Origin: Panorpa germanica
Lineage: Eukaryota; Arthropoda; Insecta; Mecoptera; Panorpidae
Assembly: GCA_963678705.1 (NCBI GenBank)
Contig: OY783206.1
Span: 23,881,807-23,945,806 of the forward strand
DNA: 64,000 nt
Reading direction: 5' to 3'
Made by a program: the position numbers and the translations under genes. Of this stretch, positions 32,919-44,700 are shown piece after piece; within the stretch, counting starts at the first letter, position 1; every line of letters starts with the position of its first letter. The notes under the pieces were generated by a model, which had not been told where the DNA came from, searched no databases, and saw only the letters and a program-made list of their open reading frames with translations.

Positions 32919-35382
32919 TTGGAGGTTTTTCTATCAATGTCCAGGTTTCATTTTTCTTATGTGCATCAAGTTCTTCATTGATTGACTTTATCCATTCATT
33001 TTTATTTGTTGAATGTACTGCTTCTTCATATGTTTCAGGAACACAGGATGAGAATAAACACAGATGAGTATGTTCTTCAGTACATGGACAGTTGAAATTC
33101 TTCTTTTTTGTTTTATTTCTTGGTCTCAATGTCACATTACTGACAGGAGGAGAATCAATTCTGGTGTTAGGTAAGTATTCACTGTCGGATGTTGACCTGT
33201 TTCCTTTTTCTGTTTCATATGAACTTTCTGAATTTGTGTCGTTGTCAATCAAGCTGTCCTCTTCCGTTGTTGCATTTTCTCTTACATCTTCTTTTCTTGT
33301 ATTTGTTTTGTCATTTTCAGTTTCTGTCTCATTCAATTCTACCGAAACAAAATCTCTTTTCACTGAGGATTCAAGAAATGTAGCATCTCTGCTCTTTATT
33401 ACCTTTCTAGTATTTGGTAATGTGAATCTGTATCCTTTTGTATGGTCGCAGTATCCGATGAAGATCATTCTTTGAGCCTTTGGATCCCATTTTCTGCGTT
33501 TTTCTTTAGGTAGATGAACCATTGCTTCGCAGCCAAATATACGCATATGATTAACATTTGGTTTGCGTCCAGACCAGATTTCCATAGGAGTCTTGAAAGC
33601 TAAGGATTTGGTTGGGGAACGATTGATGATGTAAGCAGCAGTGTGTATTGCATCTGCCCAATACAACTTCGGCAGACCAGCGTTGAGTAGCATGCACTTC
33701 GCTTTTTCAACCAGTGTCCGATTCATACGTTCCGCAGTCCCATTCTGTTCAGGCGTGTATGGTGTGGTGGTCTGATGAATGATTCCGGCACCTTTCAGGT
33801 AATCAGAGAAGGCTTTGTTATCGTATTCAAGTCCGTTGTCTGTACGAAGAACCTTTATACGAGCATCCAATTGATTTTCAACTTCTTGCTTGAATTCTTT
33901 GAATTTACTGAGCACTTCGGACTTGTTGTGAAGAAAGTATACTGAAATCTTCTTGGAATATTCATCTAGGAAGGTTAAAAAATATCTGCTCCCACCGAGA
34001 GACTGGGTTTCCATTGGTCCACATACGTCAGAATGAACCAATTCTAGTGGTTTGGTGACTCTTAATCCATCACTTTTAAAAGGTAACCGTGTCTGCTTTC
34101 CTTCTTTACAAGTTATGCATTTCAGATTTTCTGTATTTCCTGAGAAAGTTAAATGCTCTGTGTTATCAGACAATTTTTTCAAAGTTTGGAAATTAAGATG
34201 TCCCATCCTCTGGTGCCAGCAAAAAGCATCTTTTTCATGTTCAACACTGGACATGTGCGCAAGGCTTTCAGACATGTTCAGTCGGTACATGTTGTTTACA
34301 ATGCTCGCAGTTGCTATAATTTGATTCTTGCTGTTCATGATCACACAGCCTGAGGTATCAAATTTCACTTGGCCTCCATTTTTAATAATTTGACTTACAG
34401 ATATCAGATTAGTTGCCAATTCAGGAACATATAAGACATTTGTGAACAGAATCTTATTCTCTTGCCCGTTTTGGTCATAAATGTTTAAGCTGACTTCTCC
34501 TGAGCTTTGCACAGATAACACTTTGTTATCAGCAACACGAATGTTCTTTGTTATAGGGGTAGTTTCCTTTACAATTATATTCTTGGTCTTAGTCATATGT
34601 GCCGAAGCACCGGAGTCTATGTACCAAGCATCATCATAGTGGGATGATGTAACAAACACAGCAGCATGAGAAGAGCTAGGTTTCTGAGTCTTGTTCATGG
34701 TTTTGTATTTGTTGCATTCAGAACGTTTATGTCCATATTGATTGCAGGAATAACATCTCGGACCCTTGTAGAACTTCTTCTTTACAGAGTTGTTATGAAA
34801 CTTCTTGTTGACAGCAAAAGCCGTTGTTTTGTTGTCTGAATTTCTAACATCTTGCAATAGTTTTGCTTTAACACCGTCTGCAGTTATTTTTGTGCCTGAG
34901 CTTTCGATCGCAATAATCATTGGTTGATATGATTCGGGCAGACCGGAGAGCAGCAATGTCCCGAGCCACTCGTCGTCCACTTTAAAGCCAATGTTGCGCA
35001 GCTTGTGAGCAGTTGACATAATTTTGCTCACATACTCTTCTATACTTTGACATCCACTTAACGATGTGTTACATAAATCACGTAGCAGACCAACTCGGCG
35101 TGTAAGTCCTGAGTCGTCGAACACTGCAGCCAATTTGTCCCAAACTCCTTTGGCCGTGTTTTCCTCTTGGATATGAACGTAATTGATCGGATCAACCAGA
35201 AGAATTAACTTTGTTTTCGCTTTTGTATCACGTTTTGAATCTGTGGGTGACGCCGGGTTAACCTCAATACAATCCCATAATTCTTCGTGTTGTAGGTATG
35301 TTTTCACTGCGAATTGCCAAGTCGAATAGTTTTCACGGCCGGTTAACTTCTCGATTAATGCCAGTGAATTATTCGATGCCAT
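32899..35382 (-). pseudogene. Copia gag, protease and integrase part of the polyprotein
   Basis: It reads from an ATG at 35382 for 827 codons. The N-terminal gag (UBN2-type) is followed by a zinc knuckle, CYSCNQYGHKRSEC (CX2CX4HX4C), then the aspartic protease box YIDSGASAHM. A pre-integrase HHCC zinc region follows (HQRMGHLNF and CITC). The integrase core has the Asp residues of HSDVCGPM and RTDNGLEYD and the Glu in TPEQNGTAERMNRTL. An acidic linker leads toward reverse transcriptase. The frame ends prematurely at 32899. A four-A run (plus-strand T run 32910-32913) appears to hold one base too many, throwing reverse transcriptase into another frame. In intact copia these are one open frame. 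Confidence 0.9.
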
Positions 35383-35526
35383 TTTTATTCGTTGAGAACA
35401 CTTTATACACAAAGAAGAACAGAAACAGTTTCAACAGCCACGCCCTTTTTTTAAGGTTATGTTCACCACACTAAAAGTCTTTATCCACTTTTCCGAAAAA
35501 CACTCACTAAACGTCTCTAGGTTTAT

Positions 35527-35540
35527 CTGGGCCCATAACC
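35527..35540 (-). other. Copia primer-binding site
   Basis: GGTTATGGGCCCAG on the minus strand, immediately next to the 5' LTR. It corresponds to the internal initiator Met-tRNA site used by Drosophila copia. Confidence 0.85.
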
Positions 35541-35751
35541 TGTTATATTTAGCAGAGATAAACTATTAATTTATATTAATCAGGTTTATTATATTTAATT
35601 AGATGTACACATTAGTTATGATGTCACTGAGTATAGAATACATAGTAGGACGGTATTACAGAGTTATAGTATTAACTACAGTATTACCGTGTGTAGAAAG
35701 AAAGATACAAATAGTGTCAATACCGAGAGGGCGCTAAATTTAAATCCAACA
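35541..35751 (-). repeat. Copia 5' LTR (211 bp)
   Basis: Same sequence as 31471-31681. In element orientation it starts TGTTGGATTT and ends AAATATAACA. It should contain the element promoter. Confidence 0.95.
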
Positions 35752-35756
35752 TTAAC
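35752..35756 (+). repeat. Copia target-site duplication, right
   Basis: TTAAC, identical to 31466-31470. Confidence 0.9.
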
Positions 35757-36159
35757 TTTATTATAGAAAACGATTTAAGAATCTGAAAATTTTTACTAAC
35801 AGCGAGTTAAAACAGAAATTCATAAGAATTAGTGTAACTGCAATAATACATAAAGAATCATCTGAAGAACGCTTACCTTAGTGAAGTGTGTGTTGTTCTT
35901 AATTAATGAACTGGGAACCACTGGGAATAAGTACTAAGCATTGACACAATGTTTAAATAAAATTCCTCCTCGTTTTTACTCGGAATTATTTGATTTATTT
36001 ATTTCTAGTTAGCTACAAATAAATTATAACATATAAAACATATTGTCTGACTTATTTTACATTAATAAATGCACGAATAATAAATAGCTGCTGAATTGTT
36101 AATAAAACGCAACTTGAACAAATAACGCATGTGTAATGACTTTGTGAACCATGTATTAA
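35757..36159. other. AT-rich spacer between copia and MITE tract
   Basis: No gene, repeat or RNA feature seen. Confidence 0.5.
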
Positions 36160-36770
36160 TGGGCTTGTGTCCTATGTCTTAATTTCTATAAAACTGTACT
36201 ATATATTGATAAAGTGGGTTACTAGAACCTCAAATGTTCAATTATTTTCTTTATATTTCAAGAGATATTAACCGCTAGTTGCTATCTCTTTTATACAACA
36301 GAGCGTAAAGAGATTGCATATTCAAGATAGAACTCTGGCAAGTTTACAGGTTACCAACCTTACAACTCATGAATCTAAGCTATATGTATTTATATATCAA
36401 AATATCAAATATTATTTACAGCTATTTCAAGGAACAATAAAATTTCATTATTATGTCTGCCGTAAGAGGGTTAAATAAAATAAAAACTTATTATTCTTTG
36501 ACTTGACTTGATTATTTCGACTACCAACGGCTACAAAACATTTTCACGTCACTGACCTACTCAGAAATAACTGAAGTTAAAATGCATTTCACGCCATACA
36601 AATATGGCCGACCATTTCAAGCGCTAAAACTACAATTCAAACTTTTAATTGCTATATCTCCGTTAACATTTAGGTATTTAATAAAATAGATACGCCAATA
36701 CACATTTATTAACATTAATTTCTATCAACAATTGAAAAATCGACCACTAAAAAATGAGGACACCAGCACA
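36160..36770 (+). mobile_element. MITE family A, nearly complete (611 bp)
   Basis: It starts TGGGCTTGTGTCCTATGTCT after ATTAA and ends GAGGACACCAGCACA, a mutated right terminal repeat. The interior is collinear with 9861-10497 but lacks part of the TTTAATTATTAAAGGGATTC module. Confidence 0.8.
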
Positions 36771-37218
36771 TTTCTATAAACTGTGCAATATATTGATGAT
36801 TGATAAGTTGGCTAGAACCTCAAATGTTCAATTATTTGTTAATAAGTCGCTATATTTTAGGAGATATTAACAATGAAAATACTAATTTTTTCACTTTAAT
36901 TATTAAGTTCCAACGTTGTAGAAAATTTCAAGATATGTAACGTCACGTCCGCTAAGTTGCTACTGTTTTATACAACGAAGCGTAAAAGAGATAGTATATT
37001 CATCCCTGATCTATTATCTATAAATAACTGACCTATTCCTGCGACATGTATGTCATAAATATGGCCGACAACTGAAGCGCTAAAACTGCAATTCGAATTT
37101 TTAATTGCTCCGTCAACATTTAGATATTTATTAAAATAAAAATTGCAAAATGCATTTATTCTACATTTATTTCAATCAACAATTAAAAAAGCGACCCTAA
37201 AAAATGAGTTCACAAGCA
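36771..37218 (+). mobile_element. MITE family A, tandem neighbour copy
   Basis: It begins in register with the family (TTTCTATAAACTGTGCAATA, GGCTAGAACCTCAAATGTTC) directly after the previous copy. It ends AAAAAATGAGTTCACAAGCA. The two share a head-to-tail border with no extra sequence. Confidence 0.7.
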
Positions 37219-38729
37219 TATTCTATCAGTACTTAATTAATACTAATTATTACTGCAACAGATTTAAAATTACTGTATTTTTACTGCAGAAGAATAAAAA
37301 GAACAGAATATGTGTTGCAGTTACAGCAGAAGAATATGGAAATGTCAGAAATAAAGTATTCTCTTAATTAAGAATTATTACAGAAAAATATATTATTATT
37401 TAAGTATTTTTATTCTTTACAGAGATAGCCCTATCAAATAGTGACATATTTTTCATAAAATTTAATGTATTTTAAATATTGTGTTAAAATATTATTCTAT
37501 TTTCTTTATTATTATTATAATTCATTTCTATTTAGTATCACTTCGAGTGGCGGCTTCTCAATTTTATTAATATGTTATGTATGTTGCATCAAATCAGGGG
37601 CTTAGTAATTTAATGCAAACATATCATGGCTTTTTCTTTTCACGTTACAGTTGCACTTTAATTTTTCCATTAAGAATGTAACACGTTTATAGTTTTGAAT
37701 TGAATTATAACGATTTACACTCCTTTTGCTTTCTTTTCCAATAAAAATATAACACAGATAGTGCACATTTTCAATTTTAAGTTATTGGCTCAAATATTTC
37801 TTATTATAATTAAATTACTGTTAATTAAATTTATTGCGACAATATCTTTCCTGGTACAATCCACTTTTAGTCTTTGTGCGTAGAATATAAAAATAACTAC
37901 AAAGTAATTGCAACATCTAATTATAAATAAATACAAAAATAATAATAAATAATATAATATAATAATAATAATTATGAATAAATTTTTTAATTTTCTGAGC
38001 AGGATAATATATATAACACTATGAGCTGGTACATATATCATTTTTTATTAAAATGTTCAACGTTGACTCATTTTTGAACTTCACATAAATTTATTAATCG
38101 AACTCCGACCAAATTCAATACTTAGACAGTATAGGGTGGTGTGTGTACCCGAAATGAAAATATATATACAAAGAAATGGTTGAAAATTTGATTTGAAATT
38201 TAAATTTGTACACCAATAAAAATAGAAATGGTAAGCAACGGACCATATCATAAAAAATTCCATTCTATCCAGTGCGAATTTATCTTAAGACTATATTCAA
38301 TTCAGTATAAATCTGTTATAGTCCAATAGAAATTTGTTTGGGTTTATAAAATTGCTTTATTTTATTAGTAAATCGACGCCTAAAGTGATGTAACAACTTC
38401 TACTGTTGCTCATCGCCATCTAGTATTGAATAGCGGTAACATGTTTTTGTTTAATAGGTTGCAGCTCTCTTATTTAAACTGTCTAAATTAATATCTTTAA
38501 GGATATTGAAGTATAAACGGATATGAAAAATACGGAAAACTTATATAATTCTAATTAATTTATTATATTAAAATTACTACAATTACTAATATACATCCAA
38601 ACCTAAATTACTATTATAGACATTTAGAAAATTAGACAATAACACTTGGAACACAAAAAAGAAATTTTTGTATAAAAAAATTTATATTCATTAACTATAA
38701 AGTAAATAATCTAAAAAAATTAAGTATTT
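37219..38729. other. AT-rich intergenic DNA and presumed Bre1 3' UTR
   Basis: No supported coding sequence. Positions 38265-38345 (TCTATCCAGTGCGAATTTAT) resemble a low-copy repeat also seen at about 15010-15240 and 56580-56720. Several TTTATT motifs between 38340 and 38725 could be polyadenylation signals of the minus-strand Bre1 gene. Confidence 0.5.
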
Positions 38730-41700
38730 TTAGGTGGATAAATATAATCTATGATAATCGTTTGCGCCAAAAGCACAATTACATTTAGGACATTTTCGTT
38801 GACGCGTTTCATAACGTGTTCTCAAACAATCCCAACAAAATACGTGGAAACATTTTGATAGAACAGCATCCTTGCGTTTCACTTTGCAAGATGGACATGT
38901 TAAGGTTTCTTTGTATTCCCTAATTTCTTCCAACATTACTTCGTCAATTGAAGTACCTGCCATTTCCATCTTTTTCATTCTTTCTGCTTTACGTCTAAAT
39001 TGAGCTAGCTCCTCCTAAAATTGAAAATATATACATTAAGAAAAAATGTTGATCTCTTTCTGCACTTCCAATGCGCGCAGTCTTTTACCTGCAATCTCTT
39101 TGTTTTATAAGCTTCTGCTTCCAGAGAACTTGTTTTCTCCGCAACAACTTGTTGGGCTTCCTTCATTTGTGAATGATATTTTTCTAAAATACCAAATAAT
39201 TGCCATGACAAATCAGTAAAACATTCACAGAAAATGAGAAATCATTAGGAAGGCCTTAAATATTTAAAAGAAAGCTACAATTATTATGTACGGGGCCTTT
39301 CAAAGAAAAATGAGGCCTAATATTATAGAAAATAGGTTTATGAACTAATTTTTTAAAATTTTATTGAAATATATATATAATGGAAAGTTGACGAAGATAT
39401 GACTATTTAAAATTTAAATTTGTTGTACAGCTTCATTTTTATATATATTTTGGCGTTAAGCGATTAGTGTTAAAGTATGCAAACTAATAAGTAATCGATT
39501 TTATTTTTTTTGTTCATTACATTCATAATAACAAGATGTGCTCCGTGACAGTTCTCAGTAGTATCTGACGTATCACAGGCTCTTTTTCCCTCTGTTATAT
39601 AAAAGAGATAGCAACTTATAGAAAAGAAGAGAGTAAGAATTAAATTGATAATAATATTGCCACTTATTAAAAATAACTGGATATTTGAGGTCCAAATAGG
39701 CAAATTATATAGTACATTCCAAGGCATGTGACCTCACGTCCGCTATGTTGCTATCTCTTTTATACAACAAACCGTAAAAGAGATAGCTGTTCATGACAGA
39801 ACTCTGACAAGTTTACAAGTTACTAACCTTACAGCTCATAAATCATTGCTATATGTATTTATATATAGAATATTATTTACAGCTGTTTTGAGTAAAAATA
39901 AAGTTTGAATATTATGTCTGCCGTAACGGGATTAAATAAAATGAAAACATATTATTCTTTGCAAACTAACACATGCGTACTAGATACTCAGGACTACCAA
40001 TAGCTACAAAACATTACCACAGCACTGACTGAATCAACAAATAACTGACCTATCCCACCTACATGGATACGATATAAATATGGCAGACATCGTAGCGCTA
40101 AAACTACAATTCAAATTTTTAATTGATATACCTCAGTCTACATTTAGATATTTAATAAAATAGAAACACCAATACACATTTATTAACAAATGAAAAATCG
40201 ACCCCTAAAAATGAGTACACAAGCTACACTCATGAGGACACTCTACAAGCCCATTCACTCTCCAGTTTCATATTACATTACCTAAATGGAGTTTCAGATC
40301 TGCTGCAGATTGTGCCGACTCTATTGCTTTTCTTTTATGCATTTCTAATGCTTGTTGTCTTAAAACTAATTCTTTTTCAACAGTAGTTAAAGTATTTTGT
40401 AAAATTCTTTCTTTTTCTTCTAATTTTCTTAATACAGTATTCATTGCATCTATTTGTGATTCTCTAGTAGTCACCTAGATATTAAAATTAAATTGTAATA
40501 TTTCATTTTTAAACTCAATCGAATACTTCTAATTTGTCACGTAATATTTTACCTGTTCTTGCAAAATTTGCTTTTCTTCTCTAAGCATCTTATGTAACTG
40601 ATTTGCTTTTATTCTATCTGACATTAATTTAAAATTAGCGTCATCCTTTTCTCGTAGTTGTTGAACTAAACGTGAATTTTGTTCCTGCATATCTTCAAAA
40701 GCTTGACCAGTTACTTCCATTTCATTTAATAATGCTTCCTCTTCCTAAAAATAATGTACTTTAAATGGTCATCTGGCGGTTTTGTTAGTGGTTAGTCGTT
40801 AAGTTGTTACAATTTATCAATAACAGAAGGATAATACAAAAATTATAAGTGTTAGTAACAGAAGGATCTGTATCTGGATTCCTTAACTTATGGATGTTTA
40901 AAATATGACGAAACGTGATAAGGGAGACGAGTATTAGGCTCCGTACTGTCATACCTTGTTTATTAATAACTAAAGTTAACGACCAAAAGTGTTATCAGAG
41001 GTAGAGATTATTAATTGATTTAACTGTTTTATTCCGTAACTTATTGAAAATCACTATATCTGGCAGAATTCTAAAATTTTGAATTATTTTTCTTATATAT
41101 TTTATTCCTTTTTCTATTACGGGCAACCTAAAAAGTTTTAGCACTTTACTTGGTCGTTGCTGGAGCCCTGGTTTAACCAGTTATGAAATTGAACTATAGT
41201 ACAGAAATGTGAATTTGGGGGCCACTTAATTCTAATATAAATATTCTTATTAATAAAAATAGATTGTAAAACACGTTAGATCGCGTAAAATTGATTTTGT
41301 GGAACCACTTTTAAAAAAAATATAGTTGCTCTGAAACCAAAGCCAATAAAAAAAACAGAATAATTTCTGTTCTACGAATATAAATCGTACTCACTACCGA
41401 TCCGGCAAAGGGTCTGGTGTAATGCCCAGCAGGCCAAGCACCATCTGCAGGTTTCTGAGACGCAACTTGTTTCTGTAATTCATATTTTTGTTCTTCTAAT
41501 TGTTTTATCTTTCGTAGAGCATCCTCATCTGCTAACTTTTTTCTTTCATCCCGTTTATTTTCTTTTGAAAATATTGGCTAAACATAAAAATATTAGTTAC
41601 GAATTATTTGTTTTATAAAGAAAGATAAATGATAATAGATTTATTTGCAATATTTTACTTGTAATTTTTTAATTTGTTGACGAAGATCTTCTACTTCTGC

Positions 41701-44700
41701 TCTTGCTTTCTTTTCTGCCGCCATCAGAGTTACTTTGTCCCGTTGCTCTTTACTTACCCCCTTGTACATATCTAATAGTAATTTCATTTCTTTCTGGTCA
41801 TTCATTGCCTTTCTAAAAATTTAAGAAAAATAAAGTATTTAAATGTTCCGAAATTTGCTCTTTATCAATGAAAAATAAACAAGTTTTAAAAAGATATAGC
41901 TAAAAAGCTAATTTTGGCATTAACTGAGGTGATGAAATAATTTTCAGTACGGGATAATTGTTGAACTTACTTAAGTTGTGCCTTCAAATCACGAACCAAT
42001 TCTGATTCAGCGATTTTAGCTTCCTTTGCCCTTTGAGCATCTCTTTGCTCCTTTTCTGTTTTAATTGGTTCTTTCTTAACACCAGCAGCTCCTTTCTCGA
42101 TTTTAACTCCAGCACCCTAAATAAAATTATAAATATTGTATAAGTTATATATGCGGTTTATGGATTGTTTATTCAAATAAATTAAAAACTAAAGATACAT
42201 TTTGAATATACCTCTTTCTTGATAGTTGGAGATTGTGAAGAACCAGCCAAACCATCCTTATTTTCAGTATCTTCACTCTAAAGATGGGTTTTTAAAGATT
42301 TTTGTAAAAATTAAACAATGAATAAATAAATTATTGACAAGCTGGTGCAAGTATTGGTGCAGTTGCGACTTTTACTACTAAAAAACAATAAGCTATCTGA
42401 ATACCTACTTCAGTTTCCTCGCTTTCTTCTTTTTTGATACCAGTACCACCTTCCTCTTTGATTAAAGAATTGCCATCACTTCCTGCAGGTTCTTCTTTTA
42501 CAACACCTCCACCTTGTCCAGAAGAAAATCCTTCACGCTCTTGTTTCATATCTAATTCACCGTCTTGATCTCCACTGTTAGCCCCTTGTTGCCCCACACG
42601 AGCAGAGAGCTCTTCAATGTCTTTCTTGAGCTATTCAAAAAATTGTGTATATTAAGATTTAAATTATTATTAAAATGTTAAATATTTCAAGCATTTTAGA
42701 ATTGCATTCAAAACAAAAAAATGCGAATATAAAGAAAGCAATACATAAAGAATAGAAATGAAGAATAGGATATTATGACAGCAATAATGTTTAAAAACAA
42801 AAATTAAAAAAAGAGCAAGAAATGAGAGAAAACGGATATTGAGTTTATTAATCCCACATATAGTGAAATTGTCTTAACTCATGCCGAAATATGTATCCTA
42901 GAGAAACGCAAAATAAGTTAAAATAAGTAAACAAAAAGTTGAAAGGAAAGAACCACAGATATCAGAGCACACGAAAAGAAGAGAATACTCCTATTCTTAG
43001 GAGTATGATCCTTATGTTATTGTGTTTTTTGTTTTTAAGATTAGTTGGCTGAAACATTAGATCTGTTAATAACACAAACGTAATTAAAATTAAAACACTG
43101 AAAGACACGCACTTTACACTCTTGTGATTATTTTCAAATTTGCAACATATCTTATTTATTGTATATTTCATAAACTTTTACAACTTGAAAAGTACAGGAG
43201 ATATAAATTCAGATTTTCCTCTACCTTTGAGGGTTGGAGGAGTCAAATTTGAAAAAAATCAGTTAAAACATTGGCCCATATAAAAACATAACTTGAAGCA
43301 ATCTATAAATAAGTATTTCCGTGTCCCGTTTCCAAAAAAAAATATGGGAAAACAACTTCTAAGTTGTAAGATGATCTGAGTCCTTCAATAGTGTTTCTAC
43401 AAAATTGGCAAATACATATTAAAAATAATTAATTTAGTTAGTTGTTATTAATTTAAAAAAAAGTAGCTCACTGAAGTATTGACCTTGGCGTTCTCCGCAT
43501 TCGCATCTTTATACTTCCGTTTATAGCGATGTACCTCTCCTTTTAACTGACCATTATGATTCTGCAAAGATGTTATAAGATGTCTCATTTCTCTATTAAT
43601 GGGTCCTGTTTGTTCATTAGCAGCTAAATTTTGTTCAAATTCAATTCGTAACATTTCGTATTCTTTGCGTAGCTGAGCTAACACGTCCTCTAATTGTATC
43701 ATCTCACCACGCAGCTTCTTCTGCGCAATTAATTCTTCACTCTATTAAAATTAAAAGAAATTAAATTTATACAGGCTGTTGAAAAAATTATCAAATTTAA
43801 TGTGCTGAGAAATAGACTTGTGAACTTATTATTTAAGTGACATTTTTTTTATTATTGATTGAAATATATGTACATTGGCGTTTCCCTTATTTTAATATCC
43901 AAAAGTTAACGGAAAGGTAGCTATTTAAAATTTAAATTTCAGTTTTGCCGCTTGTGATCTGCATATGACGTCCCAGCAGAAATTTTTCTTTTTTAACAAG
44001 AATCATAATATAAAACGTGATGTGATGCACAACGCAGTTGTTAGAAGCAAATGAGTATCACACACAGACTCGTATGCTTCTCTGTTGCAAAAAAGAGATA
44101 GCAAATCACCGGATGTGACACAGGCAGATTTATTTTTAATTAACATTGGATCTCTTTAATGTTTAAAGGTATTGGAGGTCCTGTCAGTCAACTGTATCAG
44201 TATATAGTACATCAATATATAGTAGTTAGTTTATAGAAATTAAGTCATGATTCACAAGTCCATTAAAGTCTCCGGCCAATATAGGAACATGTTTTGTAAC
44301 CTTATGTCTAAAATACACACCTCCATCATTTCTATTTGCCTAAGATGATGATTTTTCGAGCTCTGCAGCGCACTCCTTGTTTCATCGAGCACTGTCTTGA
44401 TCTGCATCGATTCATTGTATAGTACAGAAAACTGCGACTGTAAACATTTATATTCGGTTGTTTCTACAATAACAGATTCTGGAAGTTGACGAATCTGATA
44501 AAATAAAAAATTATATAATCATTATTATTACTTAAGAGAATGTTTATAATCTAAATATATTATAAACATACATCCATTTTAAGTTTTTCAACTTCTTTAA
44601 GGGCGTCTCTATGTTGTTGATGTAATTTATCGAGCTCCTGAAGACGATTATTTGATAATTCGCGATATTCTTCTATTTCTTTATGCAAATCTTCTAATTG

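Larger units (their letters stand above)
31471..35751 (-). mobile_element. Ty1/copia LTR retrotransposon, young but defective
   Basis: A 4281-bp element on the minus strand, flanked by a TTAAC 5-bp duplication. The two 211-bp LTRs are identical by eye. Directly after the 5' LTR (minus orientation) lies GGTTATGGGCCCAG (35540-35527), the copia-type primer-binding site that matches an internal part of initiator Met-tRNA. A purine run AGAGGGAG (31689-31682) precedes the 3' LTR. Gene order is gag, protease, integrase, reverse transcriptase and RNase H, as in copia. A frameshift and a deletion in reverse transcriptase disable pol. It stands between the Cys-rich protein gene and the MITE tract. Confidence 0.95.

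Noticed and set aside
33092-33475. 127-codon plus-strand frame inside copia
   Set aside because: Antisense shadow of the copia polyprotein linker.
37790-38041. 83-codon Ile/Leu-rich minus-strand frame near the Bre1 3' end
   Set aside because: Low-complexity translation of AT-rich DNA, with no splice partners and no similarity I know.
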